A stretch of DNA of 64,000 nt from NCBI GenBank assembly GCA_037892935.1, contig JAYXKI010000007.1:2021075-2085074 (forward strand), given 5' to 3'. The translations under genes were made by a program, and so were the position numbers. This stretch comes from Phlebopus portentosus (lineage: Eukaryota; Basidiomycota; Agaricomycetes; Boletales; Boletinellaceae). Each line of letters begins with the position of its first letter. Position 1 is the first letter of the stretch. The notes under the pieces are model-generated. The model saw only the letters and a program-made list of their open reading frames with translations, was not told the DNA's origin and made no database searches. This document shows positions 1-12,455 of the stretch, in pieces.

Positions 1-2
1 TT

Positions 3-490
3 CTCACTCAAGCGAACACGGATGGTGATTCGGATGATGGTTCTGATAGTTCTGATGGTTCTGATGCTGAGACTTCCGACATGTATATGAGCGACGAGAG
101 CAAATCCTCGACATCGCATGGTTCTTCACCAGAGGTGAGCTTTGTATAAATTCTTAAGGTATTTGGGCCTCCGCACCATTTTTCATAGTTGTAACTGACA
201 TGATCTAGGTTTGCTCCTTGTGTTTAGGCCTTGAGTTTGTGTAATTTTTAGAAATTGACTTGTTCTCGTTTTATTACGGCAGTTCGTTTGATTCATTTGA
301 CATGCATACCAGTTTTTCAATAGGAATTTCTGGGAACATTATTGATTTTGGATTGTCTTCAGCCAGGAGTTTGTTCCCACTTCCTTTCTGTATCCTTATT
401 TATTGTGTGCATGACTGTATGTAATACATATCATGTTTACTATTAAACATAATTGTCTTTGTTGTTCAGCCAATGTCCTCCCAGGCATAG
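3..490 (+). CDS. 3' end of an acidic Asp/Ser-rich host protein (partial)
   Basis: The frame starting at base 3 is open and encodes a run rich in Asp, Ser and Gly, ending in the motif SSTSHGSSPE. A good splice donor (GTGAGC) follows at 135. An acceptor (TTGTTCAG) ends at 469, and after it the same frame gives PMSSQA and a TAG at 488-490. The proposed structure is exons 3-134 and 470-490 with a 335-bp intron. The 5' part lies outside the window, so the function cannot be told. An acidic low-complexity C-terminal tail is all that is visible. The intron is long for this window; an alternative is that translation simply reads through the donor to a TAA at about 147. Confidence 0.45.
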
Positions 491-1547
491 AAAAGCACGG
501 CGGATGCAAGCCCATGCGTGATGTGAACACTCGACTGTGACACCATTGAAATTAATTTATCGGTTGTCAACCTGAGTAGAATTAGGTTGATATGCAGATA
601 TCTATTACATTTCAGAACATTGGCCAGCACTGAGTAATTCATGTTGTTGCGCCCTCATTCTATGTGATTATTGCACATCTTCAGCCAAATCTCCACCAAA
701 GGATAATCACAAATTTTATTTCTTGTGGACAGGGAGCCTTGAGTTCTGTTGTAGTGACCTTTGTGATGATATCCACTATGACATGATGCAGAGTGTCTGT
801 TCTGATAACTGTGGCACCTGTAGTCATCCTTGGATAATGAACTGCGATTGTGATAACCTCTTTCTGTGGAGCTTTTGGAGTCTGCCCACCCTGATAATGA
901 CGAGGATTGATAGCGACGTTTATGACACCTCTTTCTAATAGATTAGCTCCTGCCACAATAACACTTCCCTTCATGCGATGATCCACGGTACCTTCTATCA
1001 TCTCTCGGCCTGTCTCGTGCAGGCCGAGAGGCAGGCGATGGTGATGCATGGCAAGTCCTTCCAGCACTGGAATTTTCTACACCTGGTTTGGTCTGTGGAT
1101 CCCCATCCGCTTGTGCTTGACCAGCGCCAGCTTAGTTTGTAAGCCCCTGCTGCATGCCTATGGCAGTTGAACCTAAGGTGATCTGCACAGTTCACTTTGA
1201 TTTGTGGTAGTCAAGCAAGTTCAGCTGCTTGGGAACCTCTGAAGCTGTCACGCCCAGAGTTTTACTTAGCTACAAAAGCTCAGAAGCCTCCAGAATCACA
1301 TAGATGAGAGTAAGATACGTACTAGGAGCCTTGCATGATTAAAATAATTCTTCATTGTATAATATATATAGGTGCTATCGGCACGAACATAACAAACTTC
1401 CTCCGGATGCGTGCTGCACCATAGGTTCTACTTGATCTCCTTGATATGAGGTGCGAGCATTGCATTCAGGTCACCTTTTGTTGCTTTGGCTGCACTGGTT
1501 AGTTTGGTCATATTCTGAAGTACGCTTCCTGAGCATTTAGAACCCTT
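491..1547. other. intergenic region with no supportable gene
   Basis: This stretch has no convincing gene. Between about 680 and 1070 both strands carry short open frames. The reverse strand is rich in Ser, Arg, His and Tyr codons in one frame, which looks like low-complexity sequence or a decayed exon. There is no recognisable domain. The sequence becomes AT-rich towards 1340-1380 (TATATATA). Confidence 0.4.
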
Positions 1548-2604
1548 CTAAATGGAATGTAATTTGCGCATCAACACGTGAAAGAGAGAAAGGCAAACGA
1601 TCACATTTACCCATTCATCGTTCATGTTTATAAGCACAATTTCGCCTGCACTATCAACCTTGCACTTCTTCTTCAGCTCCTCGAGATACTTCTTGAACCC
1701 TTGCACAAGCTCATCAAGATCTACATCAGATTCGAGATACCGTGGTTGAATCTTCATCCCAATCTTCTTAAACCACGGACCGGTGTAGCCTAGTGTAACC
1801 AAGGTGGGATAGCACTGAAGAATACTTGCCACGTTCTAACGCACATCGATTATGCTGTGTTGAGGTTCGACATTCATTTTGCGCAAAGCCTGCCCATTGT
1901 CAACCAGAACAACAAGTGTTGATTGCGTTTCTTTAGGAGCTTGCTGCTCCTCTTTTTCACATTTGAGATTTTCCATAAAACGCACATAAGATACAACTGA
2001 TGAGTCGCATCTATACTCTTGGTCTGAATTGTCAGTGTAGTCTATTAAATCATTAGAGACTGACAAACTCCTATAATGGTCTATGCACCGGCTGCAAGCA
2101 ACGGATTATCAAAGTCCCAAGGATCACCAGTACTGACTCTGTTGGTATCTGACTCTTGACCTAGATCGTCATTAGCTATTCGGGCAATATCAAGTTGTGA
2201 TGGTTCTTCATCATAGGGCTCTTCATATTGATATGTCAGGTCCTCATCAGCAGCTCTCCAGCCCCTTGCTTTTGTCGTGGTGGGCTCCGCTTCCATGTTT
2301 TTCTGTTATGAAGTATAAGTGCAATACCGGAAGACAAGACTATCAGTACTACCATCTCTTCAACACCATTCTTGTTGACAGCAGGCTGCTCTGCCTTCCT
2401 TGGCCAGCCTTGTTTCCGTGGTCCTTCAGCAATGACATCTGCATTTTGAGAGTTTGAATGAGGGCCATTTGCTCACTGGGGCTCTAGGGCCATTGCTGCT
2501 TTTTTGGGAGAGGAGTTTCTTGTGATGGCAGATGCCTGCTTTGTCCCAGCAGTCTTACAAGCCACAGTCTTGTGAGCTGTGAGTTTTCTAGGGGTGGGAC
2601 TCAT
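1548..2604 (-). pseudogene. decayed hypothetical gene, basic N-terminus then acidic region
   Basis: Reading the reverse strand from an ATG at 2604, the protein begins with a basic Lys/Thr-rich segment (MSPTPRKLTAHKT). The frame is broken once by TGA near 2477. A plausible 50-bp intron (GTAGTA to AACAG, about 2350-2300) joins it in phase to a Glu/Asp-rich segment at 2296-2081. The same region continues through 2066-1836 and, after a single stop, 1832-1548, where a Lys/Glu-rich amphipathic stretch (LDELVQGFKKYLEELKKK) is seen. I do not recognise the family. It sits directly downstream of the transposase remnant at 2740-3935 and could be a second gene of the same element or an unrelated host gene. 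At least two in-frame stops make it a pseudogene. Confidence 0.35.
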
Positions 2605-2739
2605 GATGGTAAGAGATAATAAAAAAGTGATGTGGCAACAAAGGTAGCTGCTTATAAACGTGTTCCCAGCTCGCTTACTAGCCCTCCAGAGATCGACGAT
2701 CCAAAGTCCACAAATATACACTATCTTCAGATTCAATGG

Positions 2740-3935
2740 CCTATACAAGCACATCATAGCGACAGTGGCGAAAGAAGGAATAACTATCCAAAGAATTAAT
2801 GGAATACACCTGCCTACAGAGTTGCTCAACAACTGAAGTGTCATCCTAAGGACCGGGACCCTGACGTTTTAACCTGGACTTGATTATAGAGAATGCAAGT
2901 TCAATAGGATTGTAGTCTGGTGAGTAAGAAGGAAGAAATTCAAGCCTGACACCCCTAAGCAAAGAGGTCAGTACATGCTGCGACTTGTATTGCTAGTGAG
3001 ACAGACCAAGATTCAATGAGCTCCTGAATCTCGGGAGTCTTGTGTATTGGGCAGTTGTCCATTACGATGACTGATTGATTATCGGAGAAGGGATGCATTT
3101 TGTCCAACAGGCTGGCGATGAATTCCATGAACAATTTAGTATTGAATGTGCCCTATACAATAGTGCAGTTGATTGTCCCATCGAGGCTGATAGCTGGCAA
3201 GACGGAGAAGCTAATGGAGTGAATTAGAAGCTTGTGATGCACCACAAGAGGCAGAATCACCATTTCCCCCTATTGAAAAACTGCTTGCGACACGCACGGC
3301 AACCCTCAAGGGCCCAAGCAGTGTTGCAAAGAAAAGCCCACCGATCGCAAGCACTCTCATCAACAAATACCAGCTGTTCTTCTGTGTACTGAGAGGTGAT
3401 ACGTGCGACGTACTGTGCACACAGAGTTTCATTCTGCTTGAGAGCCCTTTTCGATAACTAGACCACAACAATTTCAGTTCGTGTGGACTACGTAGGGAAG
3501 CAAAGCGACAGAGACAGCCACCTTCTTAAGTGTGAAACCAGCGTGCAGCAAGGACCTATGTATAGTCGCATCCAAAGCCTCCTTCTCCCACATTTCCTGG
3601 AGCAGTAGCCTCAACTCATCAATGTAACGGTCATTGAGATTGCTTAGTGACCTGAAAAGGAACTACATGGTGTGAACCAACAGCTACCAGGACAGGTTTC
3701 AACATGTGCATACCTTGGTGTGGATATAACCAAGCACTCGAGGCCTTCCATGAAAACCAAGTTCATGCGCAGCAATAGTCCTGTTGCACTTGAACTCTCG
3801 TATTATCTGGAAAACTATTATCTTGGATATGTCGGTCAAGGCTGCGATCTGAGAGGCGCTGAGTTTCTTGTTCATAGTGATGATGCATTCCCGTAAATCG
3901 TTGGACAGCCATCTGCCACATTGCTGAGGTTGCAT
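2740..3935 (-). pseudogene. Tc1/mariner-type DDE transposase remnant
   Basis: Reverse-strand frames give the order expected of a Tc1/mariner (DDE_3) transposase. An N-terminal helix-turn-helix region (LSASQIAALTDIS, about 3870-3830) ends in GRPRVLGYIHTK. The catalytic core has the first Asp in FVDES (about 3370), the second in VIVMDNCPIH (about 3060) and the third in PSYSPDYNPIE (about 2925-2895). A C-terminal tail resembling SINSLDSYSFFRHCRY follows. A likely intron lies at about 3713-3652. The frame is interrupted by stops, for example after the segment following FVDES (near 3270), and by at least one frameshift at the intron junction, so it is inactive. Terminal inverted repeats were not identified. 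Confidence 0.75.
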
Positions 3936-4980
3936 AAATGAATGCTCAACATAAGCTGTAGAGATGATGACTGTGAAGATGGTGATGGCTTGAGATCAAG
4001 TGGCGACTCGACATGTGAGTTAACCCTTCATCCTCACATGTGTCGCTGCTCCTATCTCTTTGCTGTGGTGCCTCGTCTCTTGTGATGGTTCATCCCCAGC
4101 AACTGGGGGTTCCCTCATGCCTGTGGGTGATGAGAGATTGGTGAGGATGGGGAGGGAACTGTGGACAAGTGATGAGAGCTGCTGTGCAGGGAGATACTGC
4201 ATACGAAAGACTACTATCGTATGCGTACACTCATGTTTCTCTGAGAGATGTTTCTATGGCCCTGGCAGGCACGCTCAGTTTGGTTGTAGCAGGAGTGCAT
4301 GATGGCTGAGCTGACCTTGTTTGCCCTCACCCAGATATGATTTTAGGTGACATTTCAGCAGAGGATGATCACTGAGGTGGTTTCAAGTCTGATTGGTAGA
4401 TAGTACATGTAATGTAGCCACACTCAAGCCTAACTCAGCTCAGCTACTGTCTTGGCTGAAAGCGCCTATGCTGCTGTCTTTTTAGCAAAAATAATCAGAT
4501 TTTTTGGTGTCCGAATGTGTGAGTTATGACAGATGCAATGAAGTAGGGGAGAGTTCTGTGAGCAGGAGTGACAACAAACCACCCAGTTTCACTACCACAA
4601 TCATGTCAGGGAGCCTCAAGGAGTTGCGTACAGGTGCCCACTAGGCTGGCCTGATTTATCAAACTTGAATCAGATTTTTCCGGATGACGTTGGGCAAGCT
4701 ATGATTTTTACACTGAACAGAGAGCATGACAAGGATTTAGCACTATGATGCTATCTTTTTAGTAGCAAAGTATATACTCAACAAAACCCAGACATTTTTA
4801 TATGTACTAGAGCACATTTTTGAGCAGGTTTTTTACATGGTTATATCAGATTTTTATGTGCTGTATTGTCTGAGATATTCGCTATTTTGTTTTTTTTTTG
4901 CTCATCCAGGATGCACTATGCATCAAAAATACACGTGATTTTCCAAATTGCCAACAATTTTGCAATTAGCTGTAAATAGA
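3936..4980. other. non-coding, AT-rich repeat-like sequence
   Basis: No gene was found. Short frames at 4020-4300 exist on both strands over the same bases and show no domain. From about 4480 the sequence is AT-rich. It includes phrases such as CTGAGATATTCGC (about 4870) that resemble the inverted-repeat element at 5120-5876, so part of it may be another decayed copy of that repeat. Confidence 0.35.
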
Positions 4981-6256
4981 TCTTAAGAAGACAGCAGCAG
5001 TGCAGGAATAGCCAGTCTTAAAGAATGTACACAAACTGCAACAATTCCTGGGACTAGAGAATTAGTTACAACATTTCATCAAGGATTGCAGTTCAATTAT
5101 CAAGCCACTGACCACATTACTGCCTTTTTCATATGTATTGTCACTTGTGACTTCTGTGATTTTTGTCATACAGAACACCTCAAAATATAAAAATCACCAT
5201 CTCTCACTCAATTCTTGACCGTTCTGCATGATCTAAGTTGCTAAATTCATAGGTTTAAGATCTGTTTCGCACTCTAACAAGGATGAAGAGAAATGAGCAA
5301 AGAATGAGTGAGATATATTGCAAAAGGCCAATTTTAGACACTTCCTTCATATGTATTTTTTCCTGCCCTCACTGGGTGCTACAACAATCTAGACTGCACC
5401 AGAGTGGTACTATTGGCAAATATGAATTTACAGACATCAGATTGCCTAAGAATAAATTTATTTTGAGGTCTGGAGGCTCTTGAGAAAAGGTAGGTTTGAG
5501 CTCAGCTCAGACATGTATCAAACCAGCAGATACAACACAGAATAGAGCTTAGAGTTAGTCTGTAAATTTACAATAAAATTATTATATCATTTTGGACTTG
5601 CCTGTAGGATTGTAGAAGTAGGGATGAGGACAGGAAAAACTGCACATGAAAGATGTGTCTAAAATCGGCCTTTTGTGACATATCTCACTCATTATTTGCT
5701 CATTTCTATTTATCATTATTTGAGCTTGAAACCAATCTTAAAGCTATAAATTTAGAAACTTAGATCATGCAAAATAGTTAAGAATTGAGTGAGATATGGT
5801 GATTTTTATATTATGAGATGTTTTGTGTGACAAAAATCACAAAAGTCACAAGTGACAATACATATGAAAAAGGCTGTAACAGGAAAGGTGGAATGAAAGT
5901 AGGGAGAGGAGGAGCAATAAGCATTCGAGGAGTTGAAGGAACATCTGAGCAGCCCTCCCCCATTCTAACAATACTAAATAACAAAGACCTATTCTACATA
6001 GAAGCTAATACATTACACTTTGCAACTAGTGGAGTACTTCTCCAGAAGCAAGAAGGTAAATAGAAAGTCATTGCATATTGATCATTGACCTTTCTAGAGG
6101 CAGAATGAAACTATAAGATCTATGACAAAGAGATATTTACTATCATTCAGGCCCTCAAAGAATGGTGACAGTATCTTCAAAGCAATAGTAAACTATTTGA
6201 AGTCTGGACAGACTATGCCAACCTAACATACTTTAGATCACCACAAAAGTTGAACT
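4981..6256 (+). pseudogene. RT-RNase H remnant of element H (interrupted by a MITE)
   Basis: From about 4981 the frame reads KKTAAVQ, then NVHKLQQFLG and QHFIKDCSSIIKPLTTL up to 5119. This matches the connection region of the intact element. After the MITE it resumes at 5879 with GKVE, then AFEELKEHLSSPP and, after frame changes, HFATSGVLLQKQEGK and YDKEIFTIIQALKEW. It ends at 6256 within QKLN, where element G is inserted. In-frame stops occur at positions where the intact copy has Trp (GKVEWKW). The frame continues across G at 12921. Confidence 0.8.
5120..5876. mobile_element. 757-bp MITE with about 295-bp inverted arms and TA target duplication
   Basis: The left arm (5120 to about 5415) and the reverse complement of the right arm (about 5590-5876) can be aligned along almost their whole length. 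They start CTGCCTTTTTCATATG and CAGCCTTTTTCATATG. Both ends are flanked by TA (5118-5119 and 5877-5878). Removing one TA plus the element restores continuous retrotransposon reading frame (PLTTL to TGKVE). This fits a non-autonomous Tc1/mariner-type transposon or fold-back element. Short frames inside, such as 5283-5483, have no coding signal. Any relation to the transposase remnant at 2740-3935 is unproven. Confidence 0.8.
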
Positions 6257-6715
6257 TGTTAGGCGGACGGCTCAAGGACTGAGTTGAGGCAGGCCAACAC
6301 AACAACAAACAAGCGTGAATGAGATAATCCCAAACACGTCACTCAGGTCAAGACAGCTAAGACGAGGCTTAAGTCCAGACCGTCGAATGCTATGTCACAG
6401 TGAAGGTAAGTAGAATTCAGCAAACTAATAATACATGAGTAGATACCTATGTCGCAGTGAAGGTAAGTAGAATAGAAAGACAAGGAACAAAAGAGTCAAA
6501 CTATCTACTTATATAGACTTTGAGCACGGGAAAGGTCTACTCTAATAGGAAGTCACATGACCAGGAAAGAGATGATTAGTGAGCGTGATAGAACGTTGTG
6601 GAATGTTTCAGCAATTGGATGAATAAGCGCATAGGAAAAATAAAAGAAAAGGAAAAAGAATATTAAAATGAATGATGACATAAGAAAAGAAAAGAAAAAT
6701 GTTCGAGTCCTTACA
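6257..6715 (-). repeat. 3' LTR of element G
   Basis: The + strand reads TGTTAGGCGGACGG at the left end and GAGTCCTTACA at the right end. The sequence matches 12456-12915 with about 15 differences and one 1-bp indel. It is the 3' LTR because the element is transcribed leftwards. The purine-rich tract lies immediately inside it at 6716-6728. Confidence 0.92.
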
Positions 6716-6728
6716 TCACCCCCCCTTC
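6716..6728 (-). other. polypurine tract of element G
   Basis: On the reverse strand the bases just before the 3' LTR read GAAGGGGGGGTGA. This is a typical plus-strand priming tract. The same tract (AGAGGGGGGTGA) precedes the 3' LTR of the related old copy at about 14599-14610. Confidence 0.8.
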
Positions 6729-6799
6729 AAGGTTGGGCGTCCCGACCAACCACATAAGCCTTCTGAGGATGTGAACTTGTACAGTGCTCGCAGGCTTTG

Positions 6800-9700
6800 T
6801 CAAGGTATCGTTAACTTCCTCGGAGCTCCAGGATGTTTGCGGTAGAATTCTTGAATTGACTCCTGCGCATTATCCTTGACGTCGGATTCTGGCTGCCAAG
6901 TCGCTTCCTCATATCCAACCCACTTGACCAAGAATTGGAGCTTGCCTCGATGCAGACGCGAGTCGAGTATTTCTTCAACCTCGTACTCTTCCTGCTCATC
7001 AATGATCACTGGCGGTGGTGGAGGTGGTTTCTTCTGCAATTCAAAGGATGGTTGGACAGCTGGTTTGAGCAAGATCTCATTGAAAACTGGATGGACCTTC
7101 TTCCAGGTCTTTGGTAGTTTGAGTCTGTATGCGCTTGTGCCAACCTTTTCTACTACCTCGAAGGGACCGAACCATTTATCATCCATCTTCTTTGTCAGTC
7201 GGATTGTCTTGATATTTCATCCATCTAAGAAGACTTTCTGCCCTGCCTCATAGGTAATGGACTTCCCAGCATGGCGGTTGTAGAAACACTTCATGTCTTC
7301 GTTTGCTTGGGTTAGGTTACCTTGAGCGAGTTCGTGCACCTCCTTGACATGCTTGGCAAATTCTTCTACTGACAGGTTTGATGATGCCGTTCCAACCCCC
7401 GTGAAGTCTAAGGGGTGCATTCCCATATTGACGAAGAAGGGAGATAGCTTCATCGCTGAATGTTCACAGTTGTTGTATGCGAATTCTGCGAGAGCCAGCC
7501 AGTCCGCCCAGTCCGACTGCCAATGGTTGACGTATAGCCGCAGGTATTGTTCCAGTTCCTGATTAACCCGCTCTGTCTGTCCGTCAGTTTGTGGGTGATA
7601 CACTGTCGACGGGTTGCCTTCAATGTGGAGGAGCTTGTACAACTCCTTCATCATCTTTGCATCAAATTGCACCCCTCGGTCATGAATGATCTTCTGTGGT
7701 AGTCCGTGTAATCGGAAGACGTGGTCTCTGTAGATCCTAGCCATGCCTTCCACCGTTAACTTTGTCATTGTTGGAACCGCATGGATTTGTTTGCTAAAGC
7801 GATTGACCACTACGCAAATCACATTGAACCCATTTGATTCTGGCAACTCTCCGATTAGGTCGACCGTGACAATCTGCCATAGTGCCTCCGGCACCTCGTT
7901 AGGGTGCAAAACCTTTACTCTCGTTGTCCTTAGAGCCTTTGTCTGCTGACAATGATCACACCCCCGCACATACACCCGCACATCTGCACTCATCCTCGGC
8001 CACCAGTACCTGCTTGCTATCAGCTGGATCGTCTTTGTTGCTCCTGGATGTCCTGCCAGGGTCGAGTCATGGTGTTCCCTCATGACGTCCTCTCTGATGC
8101 TCGCTGGTACGTATAGCCGGCAGCCCTTTCTCCACATGTCCCCTCTCTTCTCGACGTCCTTCAGCCTCACTCCCTCATCCTCTTGTCTCTGTGCTTCCAC
8201 GACCTTTTCAACGAGTACTTCTCTTGATGTCTGAACCATTCCTCTAACCAGCCATTCCTTCTTGACGAAAGTCACATTCTCATTATCGCGCTCGCCCTTG
8301 TCATAATCCACCCGGCGTGACAACAGATCAGCTTTTCCCAACGTCTTTCCGGGTTTATGGACTAGCGTGAAATCGAACTCAGCTAAATCGAGTTGCCAAC
8401 GAGCTTGTCGACGATTTAACTTCTGCGGCAATTGGAAGTACGTTAGATTTGCATAGTCTGTCCATACCTCAAAAGGTTGGTTAGCTCCCTGGAGATATTG
8501 TCGCCATTCCTTTAGGGCTTGAACGATGGTGAGCATTTCCTTGTCGTAAATCTCATAATTTTGCTCTGCCTCTAGGAATGTTGACGACCGATAAGCGATC
8601 ACCTTCCATTTGCCGTCTTGTTTCTGGAGAAGGACTCCACCAGTCGCAAAGTCCGACGCATCTGCTTCTACATGGAAAGGGTCCTCATTGTTGGGTATTG
8701 CTAACACGGGAGGACTACTCAAACGACGCTTCAATTCCTCAAATGCTGCCTGCTCATCTTCGCCCCATTTCCATTCCACCTTACCCATTAGGGTAGTCAA
8801 GGGTTTGACGACCGAACTGTAATCCTTAACAAAATGTCGCAACCAATTTCTTAATCCCAGGAATTGTTGCAGTTCATGGACGTTCCTTGGAACTGGCCAG
8901 TCCTGTACTGCTGCCGTCTTCTTGGGATCCATTCGAACTTCGCCATTGCCAATAATGTGTCCGAGGTACTTGACTGTGTCAACTTCGAATTTGCACTTCT
9001 GCGGCTTTAGAAAAAGTCCATTTTGGCAAAGGATCTCAAAGACTCGTTTGGTGCGTCTGCGATGTTCTTCTAGATCATTCGAGAGGATGAGAATGTCATC
9101 GAGGTAAATGATGACGATACCCTCATGAATTAGCTCCCAAAAGATGTCATTCATAAAGCCTTGGAACGTCGCTGGCGCATTACACAAGCCGAAGAACATG
9201 ACTGTGGGTTCGAATAAGCCTAGATTTGTCCGGAATGCTGCCTTCCACTTGTCTCCCTCACGAATCCAGATGTTGTAGTATCCCCAACGAATGTCGAGCT
9301 TCGTGATGTACCTTGCATCCTTAACTTTGTCGATGAGCTCATTTATCAGCGGCAACGGGTATTTGTTCTTGACTGTCCCTTCATTGAGCTTTCGATAGTC
9401 TTGGATTGCTCGTAAGCTCCCATCCTCTTTCTTGATAAAGAAGAATGGTGACACCATTGGAGACTTTGACTGTCGGATATGTCCTGACGCTAGGTTTTCC
9501 TCAATGAACTCCCTCATTGCTTCTTGTTCTTTTGGCGATAACAGGTAAACCTTGCAGTCGCTGGGTTTGAAATCCGGTTTCAGGTCAATAGCATGGTCCC
9601 ACGTTCGGTGGTTTGGTAAGCGTTCAAACAATTCCTCACTAAAGACGTCGGCGTATTCCTCCAGGTAAGGTGGCCATTTTGCCGCTTCCTTCATCCGCAC

Positions 9701-10540
9701 ATTCCTCACAAACTCTTCATCTATCTCCTCGCTCGACAGTGGTGACTCACATTCGTCAGGGCAACGGGTGAACTTAACTGTTCCTAACCTCCAATCAATC
9801 TCAGGATTATGCTTCGTCAACCAGTCATGTCCGAGGAAGATGTTGCTTGACGCTAAGGATGTCACTGCCAGTCGAATCTCTTCCTCGTGTTTCCCAAAGA
9901 ACATTCGTATGACTACGTATTCCTTGATCAATCCAGCCTCGTTGCTTGTTCCGTCAGCATTGAAGACTGGTCTAGGCCGAATGTACCTTTGGGTGGGGAA
10001 ACCATACCGTTTGACAAAACCTTTGTCGATGCATGAGCCCGTGCACCCTGAGTCGATCAGTGCATGAGCATCAATGAAGTTTTCCTCTTCGAGTAGGGGG
10101 TTTGACAAGTCTACTTTGTCATCACCTGCTACCTTTGGGTGTATGATGCTAACGAAGGTGTCCAACTCCTTTCCTCCCACCCATCACACGAACTGATCTG
10201 TGTCCACAATGCCCTCGCGCCATACCTCAGCCGCGCGTCTGCCTACTACATCCCACACTGCTTCAGTGACGTTCGCCTGAGCAACAATGTTCTTGCGGTA
10301 AGGTGCTTCCACCACAACCTCATTTTTTATAACAGTTTGATTCTGCTCTTCCTCTCTCAATTTGCCTGCTTGCGCATCTGTTCTTCTGACAAATAAATCT
10401 TCATAGACTTCGAAGTCATTGTTGTCATCTTCAGATTCATCTGGCAGCACATCGGTAAGGATCTTTCGAAGGATGAAACCGTCACTGGTATTCGCATCTT
10501 GATATTGTACAACAGGACAATTATATTTTAACGAGTCCAA
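6800..10540 (-). pseudogene. Pol polyprotein of element G (protease, RT, RNase H, integrase, chromodomain)
   Basis: The frame runs from about 10540 to 6800 with two internal TGA codons, at 10184-10186 and 7217-7219. Both sit where Arg (CGA) is expected, so each is one transition from open. Domains in order: retropepsin with IDSG (about 10055), RT with YLDD (about 9100), RNase H (SDFATGGVLLQKQ, about 8650), and integrase with an HHCC zinc site (HHDSTLAGH...CDHCQQ) and catalytic Asp/Asp/Glu in VDLIG, HDRG and ERVNQELE. After the second TGA comes a GPFEVV...HPVFNE module and a chromodomain (EEYEVEEILDSR...FLVKWVGYEEATWQPE, about 6990-6840). Chromodomains of this class bind modified histone H3 and steer integration to heterochromatin. 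Pol lies in the -1 frame relative to Gag. Confidence 0.92.
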
Positions 10541-10581
10541 TGAAAAGAGTCCTTTAGGAGACCGACCAGTCGTTCCGACGT

Positions 10582-11871
10582 CTACGCCTGGTCTTCTGGA
10601 AAACCCTCGCCTTCTATGAGTTCTTCCAGCTCAGCGGGTACCGCTCGTACATCGTCGTCATCGTCCTCTTCAAAGGAGGATTCCTTTGCTTGGCTGAGTT
10701 CCTCAAAGAGCGCCTTTCTGTCTGCTAGGACGAAGGCTGTGATGATGGCACGTATCACTTCACGACCTCGCGGGCATTCCCTGATGTAGTGGCCCACCTG
10801 ACCACACTTGTAACAAGCATGTGTACGACGCGCCTGGTTCATCATCACATTCATGGGTTGTCCTAAGCCTCCATACATTACTCCCGTAGCATCACGACGA
10901 TCTTGAGCGGGGGGTATGAAAGGACGGGCTGCTTGTTGAGGCGGCATAAAACGTCTCATTGGTGGTGTCGGGGCTGGTTTCATCGCTGTCGAACTAATTG
11001 TCTTTCTCTGACGTTCAACTATCAGGTCCCTAATTTGGCGCTCGACTCTGTCAACCTTGACAGCGGCCTTCTTGAACTCTTTGTACGACGTCGGTTCATT
11101 GGGCAATCTCATGACACCTTCAACAACCTTTGGGTTTAGCGCCCTCTTCAGACGACTCATCAACTATTCGTCATGTGCCTCTGTTGCTAGGCCAGCATCC
11201 ACTCGGCAAATGTCAAACTTGTTGAAGAACTCATCAGCGTTGAGGTCTCCTTGGTATATCGTGTCTAGTCGTTCGAAGGCTTTCTGGGATCTGGCGGGGT
11301 CATCAAACGACGTGTCCAGCTTCTTCAAGAAGGCGTCCCAGCCGTCCGTGAATGTCAGGTTGCCATCTTCATCGACTGCTCCACTGGTGTAACTTTCTGC
11401 CCAGCGAGCCGCAGCACCACTCTTCATGTACGACAGGGCGAACATAATCTTACTCATGTTCGTCCTGAACTCTGACTCAGATGCATAGATGTAGAGGTGC
11501 AGCTCTCGCTTGAAGTCCACATAATTGTGTTCGCTATCAAAGTCTCTTGGTTTGGCGATGTGGACCTTCTTCAACACCTTTGATCCTTGGTTCGCACCTT
11601 CACCTGCAGCTTGGAGTGCTAGTGCGACCGCCGTCGCGAGATCAGTCATTGCTTCCTTTGACAATAACATCTCGTGTTCTTCTTCTTCTTCTTCTTCATC
11701 TTCTTCACTCGGTATAAGCGGTGCTGGTTCTCGGAATTTTCCAAATGCCGGTGAAGGCTTGGCAAGGGGGGGCAATGCTTGAGTGGTCGAACCCGATGGG
11801 TCTGGTAAGGGGGCTGTTGATTGCATCGGAGTAGGAGGTGAGGGCTCGTCTACGTTGCCTTCTTGTTTCAC
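10582..11871 (-). pseudogene. Gag of element G, with one in-frame TAG
   Basis: Two segments in one frame (11871-11167 and 11163-10582) are separated only by a TAG at 11164-11166. The first holds a Pro-rich start, an acidic Glu run (about 11710-11680) and the capsid-like region (VDFKRELHLYIYASE...GDLNADEFFNKFD). The second holds the nucleocapsid CCHC knuckle CYKCGQVGHYIREC (about 10815-10775) and an acidic tail. Gag forms the particle that encloses the RNA. The frame is also open upstream of the first ATG past a TGA at 12016-12018, with a Trp-rich stretch (GTWWDETAKRWYSQ), so the original start may be further upstream. Pol follows in the -1 frame. Confidence 0.88.
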
Positions 11872-12443
11872 TCTCCAGTGGAGGGACTTTCCTTCCCTCT
11901 GGGAGTACCACCTCTTGGCAGTCTCGTCCCACCAAGTGCCAAAGACTTGATTTCCTGCTTTGACAATGTAATGTCCTCGTGAAGCGCTCCACCTAGAGTT
12001 CGCAGGGAGGGCCGCTCATTGCTCGTCAGTTAGCTCCACCTTGATAGGCTGGGGGTGGAACGGGGATTGGGATGCTGTTCGGGCAGGACCGACTTCAGAT
12101 AACCAGCTCGTCTTTGAAATTGACAACTAAACGAAAAGCTCCAAGGTAGATAATGAAGGAGATACTAGTTGACGACTGGACTCTATGCGTTACCCACGAG
12201 AAGGTTTGATGGGAGTTCCAGAGGAGGGTGATTTGGAGCACCACAGTGATATGATTGGTTGATACTTCGGGTACTATCGGGTCACGTCGGAGTCAATCAG
12301 ACTTCGACAGGCAAGATAGAGGTTTGTTGTCTGCACGGTAGGAACCGGGTTTCGTTCAATGTCGTCCTTCAAAGATATACTTCAGGAGACACATCACAGG
12401 CAAGCACTCGATGACAACGGAATCGGGCATGAGCCAGAGGTAG

Positions 12444-12454
12444 GTCTTTCTATT
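12444..12454 (-). other. self-priming primer binding site of element G
   Basis: One base inside the 5' LTR the sense (reverse) strand reads AATAGAAAGAC. It is not a TGG-starting tRNA site. Its exact 11-nt complement, GTCTTTCTATT, occurs in the sense strand of the LTR itself (positions 12680 to 12670), about 34 nt downstream of a TATATAA box (12714-12708), where transcription should begin. This is the arrangement known from the Tf1/sushi group, whose mRNA 5' end folds back to prime reverse transcription. Confidence 0.7.
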
Positions 12455-12455
12455 A

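Noticed and set aside
681..1067. 128-codon reverse frame
   Set aside because: Another frame on the same strand is equally open over part of it and is Ser/Arg/His-rich. No domain or splice signals support a gene.
5283..5483. 66-codon + strand frame
   Set aside because: It lies across the left arm and centre of the MITE and has no coding features.
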